In this document: positions 10,120 to 22,010 of the stretch, piece by piece
Numbering within the stretch: position 1 is the first letter of the stretch
How the letters are laid out: every line of letters begins with the position of its first letter
Assembly: GCA_964017155.1 (NCBI GenBank)
Contig: OZ024854.1
Span: 54,586,441 to 54,650,440, forward strand
Direction of reading: 5' to 3'
From: Oasisia sp. SBJ-2009
Taxonomy: Eukaryota > Annelida > Polychaeta > Sabellida > Siboglinidae
Length of the DNA stretch: 64,000 bases
The notes under the pieces: generated by a model
The model's input: the letters and a program-made list of their open reading frames with translations, nothing else
What the model was told of the DNA's origin: nothing
The model's database searches: none
Program-made: the position numbers and the translations under genes

Positions 10120-12350
10120 GCGGGAAGGTCATCGTTGTGTCGTCTCGTCAACGTCACGTCATCGTCTCGTCCGTTTAATCGTCGGTGTGTTGTGTAGTCG
10201 GAGTGCTGCGGATTGACAGTGAGCGGGAAATAGAGGGCCGCCGCTCATCCGCAGTAGTCTCGACAATGTCGTCGCCATGATGTCAAGGGACCCATGGTAG
10301 AAGCGTGCACGTCGCGGGTCCTGCCAGTTATTCAACTGCAATTCTACCACAACCTCCACACACTGACCAACCAACCAACTTACGAACGGCTACGACGTCT
10401 GGAGAAAACACGAATGACGAGTGTCACAACCGACGGAAGTGACGAACTGATGCGGTCGTACGGGACGAGCGCCATGTTACTCGCTCTCGGACTTGCGCTG
10501 CGTCGAAACTGGGAACAACGAAAGTACCGGAAGTGGTGCATCGCTTCCTATATGATTGCATTTCAAACTGCGGTTAATCAACCGACCGATAACTGCAATT
10601 CTACTAAACCCTCAAACACTGACCAACGCACGAACGGTTACGATACCTGGAGACCACGTGAAAGACGAGTGTAACAATTGGTTGTGCTGACGACAGTCGC
10701 AGGGTTCAAGCGACTTCTCACTTACCCTCGGAAGTGTTTGGCGATGAAACCGGAAGGAAGGGCGAGGAATGCGGAAACAGCGAATAAATCGGAAGTAGAG
10801 CGAACTTTTACCGAACAATAAGTGAAGTGAAGAACTGGTACGATGGTACGGAACAAAGGGCCTGTAGCTCGCTCTCGGAATTTTTCTGCAACCAAATCAG
10901 AAACAGCGGCGCTACCGGAAGTGGCATATCGTATCGAAAACTGCGGAATGTTGGCCCGATTAATCATACAGAACATGCGACCTGTAGCTGTCGCTTACAA
11001 CACGTTTGAATTTCAAATTGCGGTTATTCAACTGACGGATAACTATAACTTCAATTGTACGAGAACTTACACCACTGACAACCGCACGAACGACTGCGAT
11101 GTCTGGAGACTACCTAAATGACGAATGTCACAACTAATCGGAGTCGGAGGTGACGAACATCCTCTCACTTGCTCTCGGAACAGTCAAACAAAGCGGAAAC
11201 GGCGAAGAAAGCGGAAACGGCGAGGAAAGCCGAAACGGCGAAGAAAGCAGAAACGGTAAGGAAAGCGGAAACGGCGAAGGAAGCAGAAACGGCGAGGAAA
11301 GCGGAAACGGCGAGGAAACATGATAACATGCAACTTCTAACGTAGTTATGGTGCAAAACGCTGAGTGTTGAACTGATCGTGCAGCACAAGTTTTCGTTCT
11401 CGAAACTGTTCGGCGACGAAACCGGGAACAACAAAGCTAGCGGAATTGGCGTGACGCTTCCAAAGCGTTCGAATTTCAAACAGTGGAGTGTTCTTCTGAT
11501 TCGATCATACAGAAAAACTGCTCTTGGAAGTGTTCTGTGACGAAACCGGAAACAACGAAGTAGCCGGAAATGGTGTGTTGTTTCCAAAGCGTGCGCTTTT
11601 AAACTGCAATGTGTTGTTATGATTCCATTGTACGAAAGAAGCTGTCTCCATCTCAGGCTAGGAAGCTACCGGAAGTGGTGTGCTGTTATCAAAGTGTTTG
11701 AATGTCATACAAGTTTCCGATTGTTGGTCTGATTCGATCATGCGCAACAAGCGGTGTGTAGTTCATTCTCCGAAATGTTCTGCGATGAAACTGGAAGAGT
11801 GAAGCAACCGGAAGTGGTGTGTCGCTTCCCTACCGGAAGTGGTGTGTCGCTTCCGGAGCACTGACATTTCAAATTGCGCTGTGTTGATCTGATTCGATTC
11901 GATCATGCGGACAATCTAGCTCAAATATTTCGCGACGAAACACGGAACAACGAATTGTGTTGCCAGCTGTTTTGTTGAACGAGCGGTCTTTTGCTAACCC
12001 TCGGAATTATTGTGCAATGAAATGGGGAACAACGTGACTGCTAGAGCAAATCTACAGTACTCGGCTTCCAAGGTGATTGGAGTAGAAACTGCCGAGTTGA
12101 ATGCTTGAAGAGAACGAGCCGCACCTCGCTCGCGGTTGGAAGTGTTCAGCGAGGACACCGGGAACAGCGCGGCCACCGGAACTAGTCTACAGCGTCCCTA
12201 ATCTCAATTATCAACTATTATTTCAACATCACAATAATGAACTGAATTATTAATATATTTTTGTAATACAAAAACTATGTGCCATGTTGCATAAGTACTT
12301 TAGATCCTGTTGTACACCACATGCTATTAAGGTGGGTTCGACTCAATAAA
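10120..12350 (+). other. Probable long 3' UTR made of degenerate repeats, copy 1
   Basis: After the stop codon the sequence is built from degenerate 110-250-bp repeats. Recurring phrases are CGGAAGTGGTGTGTCGCTTCC, GCTCGCTCTCGGAA, TCTGATTCGATCATG and GCGACGAAACCGG. They are seen near 10327, 10571, 11020, 11480, 11600, 11720 and 11870. At 11175-11318 there is an 18-bp array (core AAGCGGAAACGGCGAGGA, about 8 units). AATAAA occurs at 10783 and at 12345-12350, the latter followed by a GT/T-rich tail. The short frames here, on both strands, look like by-products of the repeat. Confidence 0.55.
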
Positions 12351-12576
12351 AGTGTGAAACATTTCACTGCTGCTGCTCATATCTGTCTAAAGTAATAGTG
12401 GTTTACATAATTATCCCGTGTGAGATAACAAAAAATCACACAAGTGAGACTGACATTACGTCACTCGAGTGTTCACCTACGTCACACGCTTCCACTAGTT
12501 TACAACACTACCTTTACCACCCGCACGCTGCGTCACGTAGTCCCTGTGCCCCTGCCCCTGCCCCTGCCCGCCTCAC

Positions 12577-12672
12577 GGTCCGTCGGTCCGTCGGTCCGTC
12601 GGTCCGTCGGTCCGTCGGTCCGTCGGTCCGTCGGTCCGTCGGTCCGTCGGTCCGTCGGTCCGTCGGTCCGTC
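12577..12672. repeat. (GTCGGTCC)n octamer minisatellite, copy 1
   Basis: About 12 tandem units of 8 bp, preceded by a short CCCCTG array. The second duplication copy has one unit more at 26283-26385. Confidence 0.9.
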
Positions 12673-12777
12673 ATTTGTTGTGAGCACGTTATCACTCTCA
12701 AATATACAAAGTATCATTTGTTTAAAGGGAACTAAGACAAGGCTTAACCTCAAATTCGTTTTCCATGTATACTATAG

Positions 12778-13125
12778 TGGAGCGCAATGACTCGGGGGTA
12801 GAGCTTCGGACTCTCGACTAAGAGAACCCGGGCTCGAATCCTGTGCTGCGGCGTTAAAACATTGGGCAAGCTTTTTCACTCTACATTGCTTCAGTTCACT
12901 CAGCTGTATAAATGAGTATCTGGCTATAGACAGTGATGGATACGTGTACGAGCAGCCTTTCGCACATTAAGTTAAGCACATTGTAGCACGTGGCTGGATG
13001 CTTCCTAGAGAAGTTGAGATGGTATTTGATTGAACAGGTTTGCCGGGGAAGTAAAGTGTAAAAGCGCTTTGAGCAGTCCTAATGCTAAGGATTTGATACT
13101 GCGCTATATACAAAAAACTTACGTA
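12778..13125 (+). mobile_element. tRNA-derived SINE, copy 1
   Basis: The head looks like a tRNA with an A box (TGACTCGGGGGTAGAGC, 12788-12804) and a B box (GGGCTCGAATCC, 12830-12841). A conserved-looking body follows (CTGTATAAATGAGTATCTGG) with a 3' part containing AAAGCGCTTTGAGC and GCGCTATATACAAA. This architecture and 3' tail are familiar from widespread invertebrate tRNA-SINEs. It is present in both duplication copies, so insertion predates the duplication. The family name is not assigned. Confidence 0.65.
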
Positions 13126-13692
13126 CCTTTTACATAAAGATTAAGTATGTGTGTAACATTTGATAACATTAAAAATACATTTGTAGTAAAGAAAACGGTT
13201 TTATATCCGTGAATATAGTGTTTCCCGCGGAAAGTTAAAAGCAAGACGATCACGTGGTATCGTGGTGTCAAAGATGACAGGCGGACCCTTTCTACGTATT
13301 CAGAGCATGTTCACAAGGATAGTCTTTGAAACGATCGTCATGATAAATTATTGTGCGATATTCCGATGTACTGCAAACACTAGTTATCACAGGGAACCAA
13401 CATTATTTATCTTACGGTTCCACACGAATCAAATTGTATTACAATATTGAAGACAGAGGTTTCGTGGAGGTCTGACTCAGACTCAATCAACGACTGAGCG
13501 TTAGGTTCGCCACCGTCTTCGGGTCATTTTATGAGTAATATTGTATTGATTGTAGCCCACGGAAGATAATCCATGCAAGGACACATACATTATAAACATT
13601 TAACTTCAGACAGAAATTTTAGATATTACATTAATATCAATAATATGCTCAGACTCAGTTGGTAAAAGCGTTCGATATTTGCGATCCCTTTT

Positions 13693-13830
13693 ATACGGAA
13701 GCCCGTTGGTGCCACGGTGAATGAATATTTTTCTGATAGCCGCCACTTAATTATCTGGCGGCCGCCAGATAATTAAGAGGCGGCTATGAGAAAAATATTC
13801 ATTCACCGTGGCACCAAAGGGCGTCCGTAT
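13693..13830. repeat. 138-bp near-perfect palindrome splitting a tRNA-like sequence, copy 1
   Basis: Two 69-bp arms meet at 13761/13762 with no loop and about four mismatches. The centre is the perfect palindrome ATCTGGCGGCCGCCAGAT. The left flank (about 13648-13690) reads like a tRNA D-arm/A box (CTCAGTTGGTAAAAGCG). The right flank carries a B box (CCCGGTTCGAACC, 13849-13861). The palindrome therefore appears to be a foldback element inserted into a tRNA or SINE head. No convincing target-site duplication was found. Confidence 0.8.
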
Positions 13831-13869
13831 TTTTACAATCGGAAGGACCCGGTTCGAACCTGACACAAA

Positions 13870-14898
13870 ACCATTCATGTTTTCTACTCTTGTTTATGCT
13901 TTCACTAAATAATTATTATAAACCGAATAATTTTAAACCAATAACATATTTACTGATGTACTGCTTGTGTTTTTATTGTTGTAGTAATTATTTATTCGCG
14001 ACGAAGATGAAGATATGGTAATCGTATAATTATAATTAACGATGATGTATATTTCAAAATTTTAATAATTGTTACTGCAAATTATGATTTGTTTTGATAA
14101 ATGAAATTTAGAAATATGCATCGTCCTTATATACATGCAGTTAATATATTTTCATTTTTGTCGCGAATAAATAATCATTGCTTGTTAATTCAATTTATAA
14201 TTATGTTTTGTCATTATGGTGATTATTTATAGTTTATACATAACGTTTATTTCTTGCGTTAAATATATGCTATCTGTTTGTAATGTATTTGTCCTGAAAT
14301 GGATCATGACACGGCTGCTGCAATCGATAGAATAATAACTTTGAAAACAAACCGAAGACTGCGGCGATCTCGAAGGTCAGAAAGGCTTCTGGGTAACAAC
14401 TGGGCTCAATTTTCCTACAAGATTTTATTAGTAAGGAATCTTAAGATAAACGTGTGTTCCTATGGTGACCAGTGTTTATAGTACATCGGACTATCGCACA
14501 ATAAAATAATTAATTTTGACGCTCGTTACCACCCAAAAGTTATCCTTGTAAACATACTCCGAATGCAAAGATGATGCCATTAGTGTCCTGTCTGACGTCA
14601 CAACCGGGCAGCCAAAAAGCGCGGCGAAAAAATATATATATTCGAAAAAAGTCCCCTGGCATTCCATAAAGTGTAGAATTTCTAATTCCTTTATTATTAT
14701 TTTTTGCTTTGTGGGTATCGAAATATATAAAAGCATATAATACGAATTCAAGCATTAGATGTTATTCCCTTTCACTGTGTACATATTAGGTATCACAGTA
14801 ACAAATATATACCATGTCCTCTTGGAGCTTTATACAATTGTGCCTTCACACAGGGTAAATAGTTCATTGCAACTTCACACATACAAAACAGATAATTT
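13870..14898. other. Intergenic AT-rich region, no gene recognised (copy 1)
   Basis: Contains a short inverted repeat: ATTATTTATTCGCGAC near 13986-14001 and its complement near 14161-14176. It also has a few 60-90-codon frames without recognisable features. The ATXN10 polyadenylation signal closes the region at 14899-14904. Confidence 0.4.
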
Positions 14899-16315
14899 TT
14901 TATTCAGAATAAATAGTTCACATGTACAACTGTACACATGCTAAACAGTTCATGTTGTAAGGTTCATCTTGTGGACCTGTTTCCTGGTGTAATTTCTCAG
15001 CGGCAGAGTCTGCATCACGCAAACACTGGTATTTGTTACGTCTCTGATGTGGGAGGTAGAATGTTTGTTTCCGTCTTCTTTATGACGATCTTGCCATTGC
15101 ATATTTGAGCGTCGACACCGAACTGCTGTAGGAGTTGTGTGTTGTTGGCGATGTCCTGTAGATCGGTGTCGGCAATGACGGCCTGGTTGGCTGCGTTGTC
15201 CTCACACAGGTTGCGTATTGCGACAACGGCCCACTGGGTGATGACTGGGAGGGTCAAGGTCACGTACAACAGTGGGTGTATTTTATTTTTTGCAATCATT
15301 TAATGTAATTTACTAAACAAAATGTTAGCGATATTGAAACTTTTATCTACAATAGGCTTTTGGCTTTTTAGTAAAAATTTGCCAAAATGTTTACGTACAA
15401 TGAAAAACCTGATCAGTTCTGGGGAATGTGTTTAATTTCTACCTTGAAAGCACCCCGCCAACCGAACCTCTCTTTTAAAATGTAGCAGGGTAAAACTTAC
15501 AATCGCAAACTGGACCCACACTGAGTAATACCTTTTTAATAAAGGTTGGCCAAAGTGTTTGGGCATTACTTACATTTACGACAACATAAAAAAATAAAAT
15601 CCTATTCAGAATGGTAGTCTCATCGATGGTGACAACAATTTTATCATATTTTACAGTGCAAGAGACTGCTGTCTTAGAAACTGTCACAACTGTAGTCCGT
15701 AATGACAATCATGCTGTGACGATGATAATAAAAGGATACAGTTGTTTCTGGCGTCAATATTCATGTGGTCCATGATCAGTGGGATCCCCCCCAGTGTCCT
15801 CACCTGAAACAACCAATGGTCAACCTTCTCATCCTCATACTCAACTACACCATGGCCCTAGTGCTACATCCACCAACCTAAGAGCTTACATTCCAGGCAA
15901 CTGCAGGTCATTTATGAACCTGCAATGTCTCCTATGCAATGGACACATGGTTCAGACTGTCAGACGTATTTCACAAAGCTTAGTGATGAGCATTTTGCAA
16001 TTCACGGTATATTGATTCTTAGAATATGTGCTACTAGTTTCGAGCGCCCCAAAACCTGTCAGTTGTCTGCCAGAACACACTCCCCATGAGCCAGTACCTA
16101 CAGACCCCGCTACACAACACAACTTGCCCACACCTCGTCCTGGATCTCCCTGTTGCTGTAACTCATGTTTCCCACGAGACGGATGAGGTTCTTCTTGAGA
16201 CCGAGGATTGGATGTCCAGCCTCGTGAGTGGACACTGTGTGAGAGTTGGCCAGCTTCGCCACATTGCTGAAGATGTTCTCTCCCTCCTGACCAATCATCC
16301 GGGTACAGTGCAGCA

Positions 16316-16563
16316 GATCTGGAACAATCACACGGGTCTGTCGTCATCCATGCACACTCACTGAGATCTGGAACAATCACACGGGTCTGTCGTCATCCAT
16401 GCACACTCACTGAGATCTGGAACAATCACACGGGTCTGTCGTCATCCACGCACACTCACTGAGATCTGGATCAATCACACGGGTCTGTCGTCATCCATGC
16501 ACACTCACTGAGATCTGGAACAATCACACGGGTCTGTCTTCATCCATGCACACTCACTGAGGT
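16316..16563 (-). repeat. 49-bp minisatellite carrying a 3' splice site, 5 units (copy 1)
   Basis: Each unit, read on the minus strand, contains GTGTGATTGTTCCAG/ATCT. This is the acceptor and first bases of the ATXN10 exon at 16318-16134. A donor-like TCA/GTGAGT follows six bases later. The array begins at the real acceptor and extends into the upstream intron. The duplicated locus has 27 units. Confidence 0.9.
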
Positions 16564-17651
16564 TCACTGCAAACTACACATCCAACTGAACAATACACTT
16601 TACAATACAAATAAAACACACAACCATTATTATTACAATATAATGGTAATTTAAGAAAAATTAAATAAAGCAATATTTATATAGTTGTATCAGTTATGAT
16701 CTCATGAATTTAAACTTTCACCAAATAATAAATAATCAGTATGATTACTGTTTACTTAACAAAATAATTTCTTACAATTAATAAATGGAGTTGCAAAAAC
16801 TTACTGATGGAACACTTCAGTAAATCTATGTCACTGCGTAATGCCTGGTAACCATGGTGATTAGCTGTTGCAGAACACAAGATGTCAAGGTACGTTACAG
16901 TCAGCAGGGCGACCTGGTGGGACAGAAGAGAACTGAACACATCGTTGCAATAACAAAACAAATCACAGTTTCAGAACAGTCACCAATATACCAAAATTGT
17001 ACTTTTTTCACATTTGAATGTGCTTAAAAAAAATTCTAGAGGGCAACAGTCATTGTTTTTGTAAGAATGAAAATAATGATGAATTTTACATAACATTTAA
17101 GTAATTTAATAACTGGTTGTTTTTATTTAATCTGTTCAGCCCATCCGATCACAAAGTGTTTTGTCACATTCATTTATCAAAAAATGTCTGCCAATTCTGA
17201 TGATTTTTACATATTTATTAGTAGAGATAAGTTGTTTGTTGAGTTACTAAAGAGTAAGAGTAATTAGCCATACATCTTCCTTGTCACTGCTTTCTTCCTG
17301 GTGATGCAAGCCAAGGATTCTGTAGGCATTTGTCTTGAACTCGGCACACACATAGTCAATGTTCTCTGCTGCCACGGCTGTGTGAGTTGTGGTGCCATCT
17401 AGTGGATGTACTGGTGGTTCTTCCTTGGAATTCTCAAGCATCTGTAGCGTGACTTCCAACAGCAGTTGTCTACAATGCAGTACATAACACAATACAAAGT
17501 GGTAACAGTAATGGCATCGTACACAATAAATTATATGTTACAAACTGAACCAGCAACAATAAACAGCACATGATATTTTATATCATACACAATACAATCA
17601 CAAGACAATCTTACCTCTGCTTGATTTGCAGCAGTGGGAACAAACTTTGCA

Positions 17652-18015
17652 CAAACTGTGGTTGAGTCATGAGAGTCTGGATGATGTAGAGACTGAAAAC
17701 AAACAAACTGTGGTTGAGTCATGAGAGTCTGGATGACGTAGAGACTGAAAACAAACAAACTGTGGTTGAGTCATGAGAGTCTGGATGATGTAGAGACTGA
17801 AGACAAAGAAACTGTGGTTGAGTCATGAGAGTCTGGATGATGTAGAGACTGAAGACAAAGAAACTGTGGTTGAGTCATGAGAGTCTGGATGATGTAGAGA
17901 CTGAAGACAAAGAAACTGTGGTTGAGTCATGAGAGTCTGGATGATGTAGAGACTGAAGACAAAGAAACTGTGGTTGAGTCATGAGAGTCTGGATGGTGTA
18001 GAGACTGAAGACAAA
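17652..18015 (-). repeat. 52-bp minisatellite spanning an intron-exon junction, 7 units (copy 1)
   Basis: Each unit holds the first ~37 nt of the ATXN10 exon 17692-17615 (TCTCTACATCATCCAGACTC) plus its acceptor (TTTGTTTTCAG or TTTGTCTTCAG). Only the unit nearest the exon body is continued by the rest of the exon. 52 is not a multiple of three, so use of an upstream acceptor would shift the frame. The other locus has 3 units. Confidence 0.9.
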
Positions 18016-20288
18016 CAAACACAGTAGCATTTGGTGGACACTTTCTGACACCCGCCGCTGTATTTTGTATTGTATTTTTCATTACTGTATTGCTTTTGCA
18101 TTTTAGTTTCGTTGTAGCTACTACCAGTCTACTACCAGAGGTCCATCAACGACTGCTGCTACAGTAGTACTGTATGTACTACCTACATGGACCTAGTACC
18201 AACCACCAGACTGTCTATGTCATAGACTGCTGCCACATTAGCCTTGTACCTACCACCAGTCTGAGTTGTGTCGAGACAGGTGGTCAAAGACTGCCACCAC
18301 TATAGCATGACCTTCATGGTTGGAAGCAAGCCAGTGGACACGTTGTTTGTCCACCATGATTATGTTGTAGATCACCATGGCCACGTAATCACAGGAAAGA
18401 TTGTCAGGACAGTGGAGCAAGTCGCTGGAAACACAATGACAATAGCAAGTTTACAAAAGAAAATAATATTTAGTGTGTTTAAAATTAACAGGGAGTATTT
18501 CACAAACGGCACATTTTGTTCAAATAAATTGTCCCTGGCCTGTGAACTGTATGTCACTGATAAGTTTTAATTTGCGGTTCCGTTTCCTAGGCATTCACTA
18601 TGTTTTATACACTAGTATTATTATCACACATTCCCAGCAACATGCCTACAGTATATTGCAACAATTGTTTACCTACTTGGCAAGCAAAAAACGTTATACA
18701 ATAATTAACCTTATTGAGAACATAAGCTATGTCTTACATATATTATATAACATGGTGTGTTGCTTAAACACATGGGCCATTTCTCACCTAAAAATGTCAG
18801 AGAACTTTTCCCAGACGAGCTGTGAGTTGACCTCTTGACCTACGACTGCATTACCCAGAAACTGTGCTCCACTTCGCAACATCCTAGTCACTGTGGGGGA
18901 GAAACACAGATATACTCACTCGCTCAGTGGTCGCCTCGATACTTCACTGCTGAATAACTAACACAAACTGAATAAATACAATACATGTCATAAAGGGTGG
19001 TGACATGATTTATAGAAACATTGTGGACTTGCAAAAAGCAGCGAGATGCACCAACATATGAAAAGGTAACAGAAACTGGAAGTCCGCAGAAGCCATGCCG
19101 GTGACTACTATAAATATTATATTGCCATAGTAATTGTAATAGTCACATACTTATTTATTCGCACATTAAATATATCTTTAGTCACATACAATGGTCACTC
19201 TGAGCAAAGGACATCAACAAATGTGCAGTAATGTTATGATTTAAATATTAAAACAACATGGAAAGAACGGGAGACATAGTTTGACAGCAAATGCAGATCA
19301 ATGGGCCATGTGATTTTGGTGTTGGTGACGTAAACAGTTCCAAGTCTCATCTGATCACTAATGTATTATGTCTGGCCATAAGTGACGATTTTCTACATAA
19401 CTTGGTTGTAACTGGGGGTACCTGTGTACCATGAAATGGCTTTTCTCCTAAATTGTATCACACTAAAACAACTAATTACTACATTATATGTACACTATTA
19501 ACTAAACAATTGGCATTGACTACTGATTCAGAACATTGATTCAATACACAACAGTTTATTTATATTTTGTGTGAAATTATATATCCTATTACACTGGTAT
19601 TTTATTTATGCTACCTGGCCCTGTATGCCTGGTTGCAGACTAACTCATGAAATTGGGTATAACTCAGTTGCGAGATCGTAAGTTCACTAATCCGGTATGC
19701 ATGACCACCACATAGGTTCAATTTTAGGCGACTGCCTGCCCAGTGGCCACCTGTCTCTAGGCTGACCAGCTAGGAGGTGTAACGCGGTGATAATAATCTG
19801 TGACCATGAAAAATAGGCACCGTGGTAGTTTTGACAAAACGACAGAGTAGGAATTTGAGGTGAAATCACGTATTCTGGAATAGGAAGAATCCACTAGAGA
19901 AGTGGAACTGTACGAACTCGTTGTCACAATATGTTTTACAACTGTGGATGAACTGTGAAATTACTTGTAATACCCTGACACGCCTTGCCGGCCCTGGTAG
20001 GTAGAAACTGGGTAAGCCAGTATACACTTGATACAGATTGTGGTTTCACCATACTCGTACCTGAAGTAGTAGTCATAGTGTGCTGGTCATCCTGGTTACA
20101 TGTCCCCATGGCAACCTGCATAGTGTCCAAGGCAACGAGATGCTGCAGTCCCCACATCAACAGAGACTTGGTTGCATCAAACAAAGCCGGCAACCTACAG
20201 AGTACAAATTGTCTGACAATATTTACTACTGGTTGTACACTGGTAGGAAATACACACTGGTTAAATCACTTTTGTTAATACATGTTAA

Positions 20289-21107
20289 AGGACAAAAAAA
20301 GGCTACGGTTTCGTGTCATACACCTAATAGAGTTTATACAAAGTAACAATTTCCACATATACTCAATTTTTTAACGTCAGCGGTTTACTCAGAATGTGAC
20401 TTTAAAGTCTAAAATTCTAACGAAATCCACGATGGTCTAGACGCCGCCATAGGTGAAGGGTTAACTTGGCTTGGCCATTCAGCACGCGGCATTCTATATC
20501 TCTGCTGAAGCCGGTCAGCTTCCTGCGACGTTGTTAAGGGTCAACAACTTCGAGTCTTCGACAGTTCGTTCAGTTGGCGTGACATCTAGCAGCTGCTTAT
20601 AGACGTATATCTAAATCTGTGGTTAAATCTATGGTAAACTTTAGTAATTATGCCTTAGTGTTCGGCATACGGTTGCAATAATAGTTGAAACAACCGGTAG
20701 TATTGAAGCAATGGATTCACATTGGTGATTTGCGAGCGTACTGTTTGGAATCCCTCCAGTCCAAGTACAGTTCACTTTACTCGGTCCATTTTGAGGAGAA
20801 ATGCTTTGATGTAGACATGTATCATCGGTTGATCAGCATGTTACGCGCGTTGCCGAGTTGCAGCCATTTCATGACAACAGCCAAACCCCATGCAGGGAAT
20901 CTACGTGGAGAGCGGCTCACCGTCGTGACGTCATTCTTCATCTAAGATGGGGTAGCGACCGTAGCGCACAGTATTTGGATGGCTGGGTGTTAAAAAATAT
21001 TTTTCTGGTAAACCGCTGGCATTAAAAAATTGAGTATATGTGGAAATTGTTACTTTATATTAACTCTATTAGGTGTATGCCACGAAACAGTTAACTTTTT
21101 TTGTCCT
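20289..21107. mobile_element. Kolobok-like DNA transposon (non-autonomous), copy 1
   Basis: Terminal inverted repeats of about 105 bp (20289-20392 and 21008-21107) begin AGGACAAAAAAA and share segments such as ACACCTAATAGAG and AACAATTTCCACATATACTC. Both ends are flanked by TTAA (20285-20288, 21108-21111). TTAA target sites plus a THAP zinc finger define the Kolobok superfamily. A 86-codon frame at 20685-20945 includes SSLYSVHFEEKCF, like the second half of a THAP domain but with Tyr where the Cys of C-x2-H belongs. At 819 bp with no catalytic region, it is a non-autonomous derivative sitting in an ATXN10 intron. Confidence 0.75.
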
Positions 21108-22010
21108 TTAAGCTATATTCTATCTACATTGTATTTGTACAGCTATATGGTTAATTTCTAATAATTTTTGCATCACTTTTAAATAGTTAAATTTGATAAT
21201 TGATGTTATTATATGTTAATAAAACATTCATAGCTGCAAGGAAAAACAGGATGTACTGATTAGATCATGACATTTAAAAGTATCCTATCTCATAAACTAC
21301 CAGGACAAAATACAATGTTCAAATGGATTAATTCAAATTGGTTTTTCTTCTGCAGAAATCTAGCACTTTTTCATTCAAACTTAAACGTTGTACCTATTCA
21401 CTATGGCCTCACTTAGACTATGTACCTGTTAACTGCGATCTGGTTTCTTACGCAAGCTGCACACACGTTGCGTAGGCATCGCAGACTGTCAGTTGCCAGA
21501 TCAACTTCTTTTCCTGGTGCCACTGGCAAAGATCCTTCTAGTGATAATCTCACTGGTGATAATTCTTTTGCGATCTTGTCAAGCAGCTGGCCAAGGTCAC
21601 AGATAACGTACAAAGGCAACGTTTCCCTAGAACCAGAGAGCAGGATGATAATTACAGTGAATATTTTGAATTTGTGGACAAATTTGCGAGGTGTACCGTC
21701 TCACTAGTACATTTTGAAATATACTATACAATATGTCATAGTTTACTGGCTTTGCATGTGAAAGATAGCCGAAAGTTTTTTGTTTAATTAAGAACCACCA
21801 CAATTTTGTCATAATTATATTTTAACATAATGTGATACAGCTGTCAATATAACCCAATGAAATAACAATCTAAGCAAAGGTAGTTATAACAACATCAAGA
21901 TGGGTTCAGATTTATGTTCAGTACACTGACCGTGACATAAGTGTGCCAAGAGGTTGGGAGGTACAATATGGATATCTTTCGCAAATGTTTCTTCATATTA
22001 TTCATTCGAT

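Larger units (their letters stand above)
15036..21626 (-). pseudogene. ATXN10: ATXN10 duplicate lacking exon 1 (exons 2-11), copy 1
   Basis: Ten exons on the minus strand: 21626-21426, 20194-20061, 18890-18788, 18424-18254, 17692-17615, 17469-17274, 16913-16805, 16318-16134, 15803-15740 and 15244-15036. All have GT-AG borders and joining phases. The product matches ataxin-10, an armadillo-repeat protein. Diagnostic segments are SLRCLRNVCAACV, RSGAQFLGNAV, FVQSLFPLLQIKQRQLLLEV, ENIFSNVAKL, KKNLIRLVGNMSY, LGGIPLIMDHMNIDARNNF and TQWAVVAIRNLCEDN. The start codon exon (40210-40044) is not in the duplicated segment, and 374 bp beyond exon 2 the sequence becomes copy 2. It therefore has no first exon or promoter unless new ones arose. 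All ten exons remain open. AATAAA on the minus strand at 14904-14899. Confidence 0.85.
8291..22000 (+). repeat. Segmental tandem duplication, copy 1 (13,710 bp)
   Basis: From 8291 (TTCATTCGATATG) to 22000 the sequence is repeated in the same orientation at 22001-36571. By eye the copies differ at about 1% of sites. The larger length differences come from minisatellites: -22 units of 49 bp and +4 units of 52 bp here. Left flank (to 8290) and right flank (from 36572) are unique. The junction at 22000/22001 joins CTTCATATT to TTCATTCGA with about one extra base and no clear homology. It could be a real duplication or two unmerged haplotypes in the assembly. Confidence 0.95.

Noticed and set aside
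18268..18570. 100-codon plus-strand frame (MSRQVVKDC...) and its copy at 32845-33147
   Set aside because: It is the antisense shadow of an ATXN10 exon whose minus-strand splice sites and phase match the neighbouring exons.
20685..20945. A functional THAP-domain gene
   Set aside because: A zinc-binding Cys is replaced by Tyr and the N-terminal half is missing. The frame lies inside a non-autonomous transposon.
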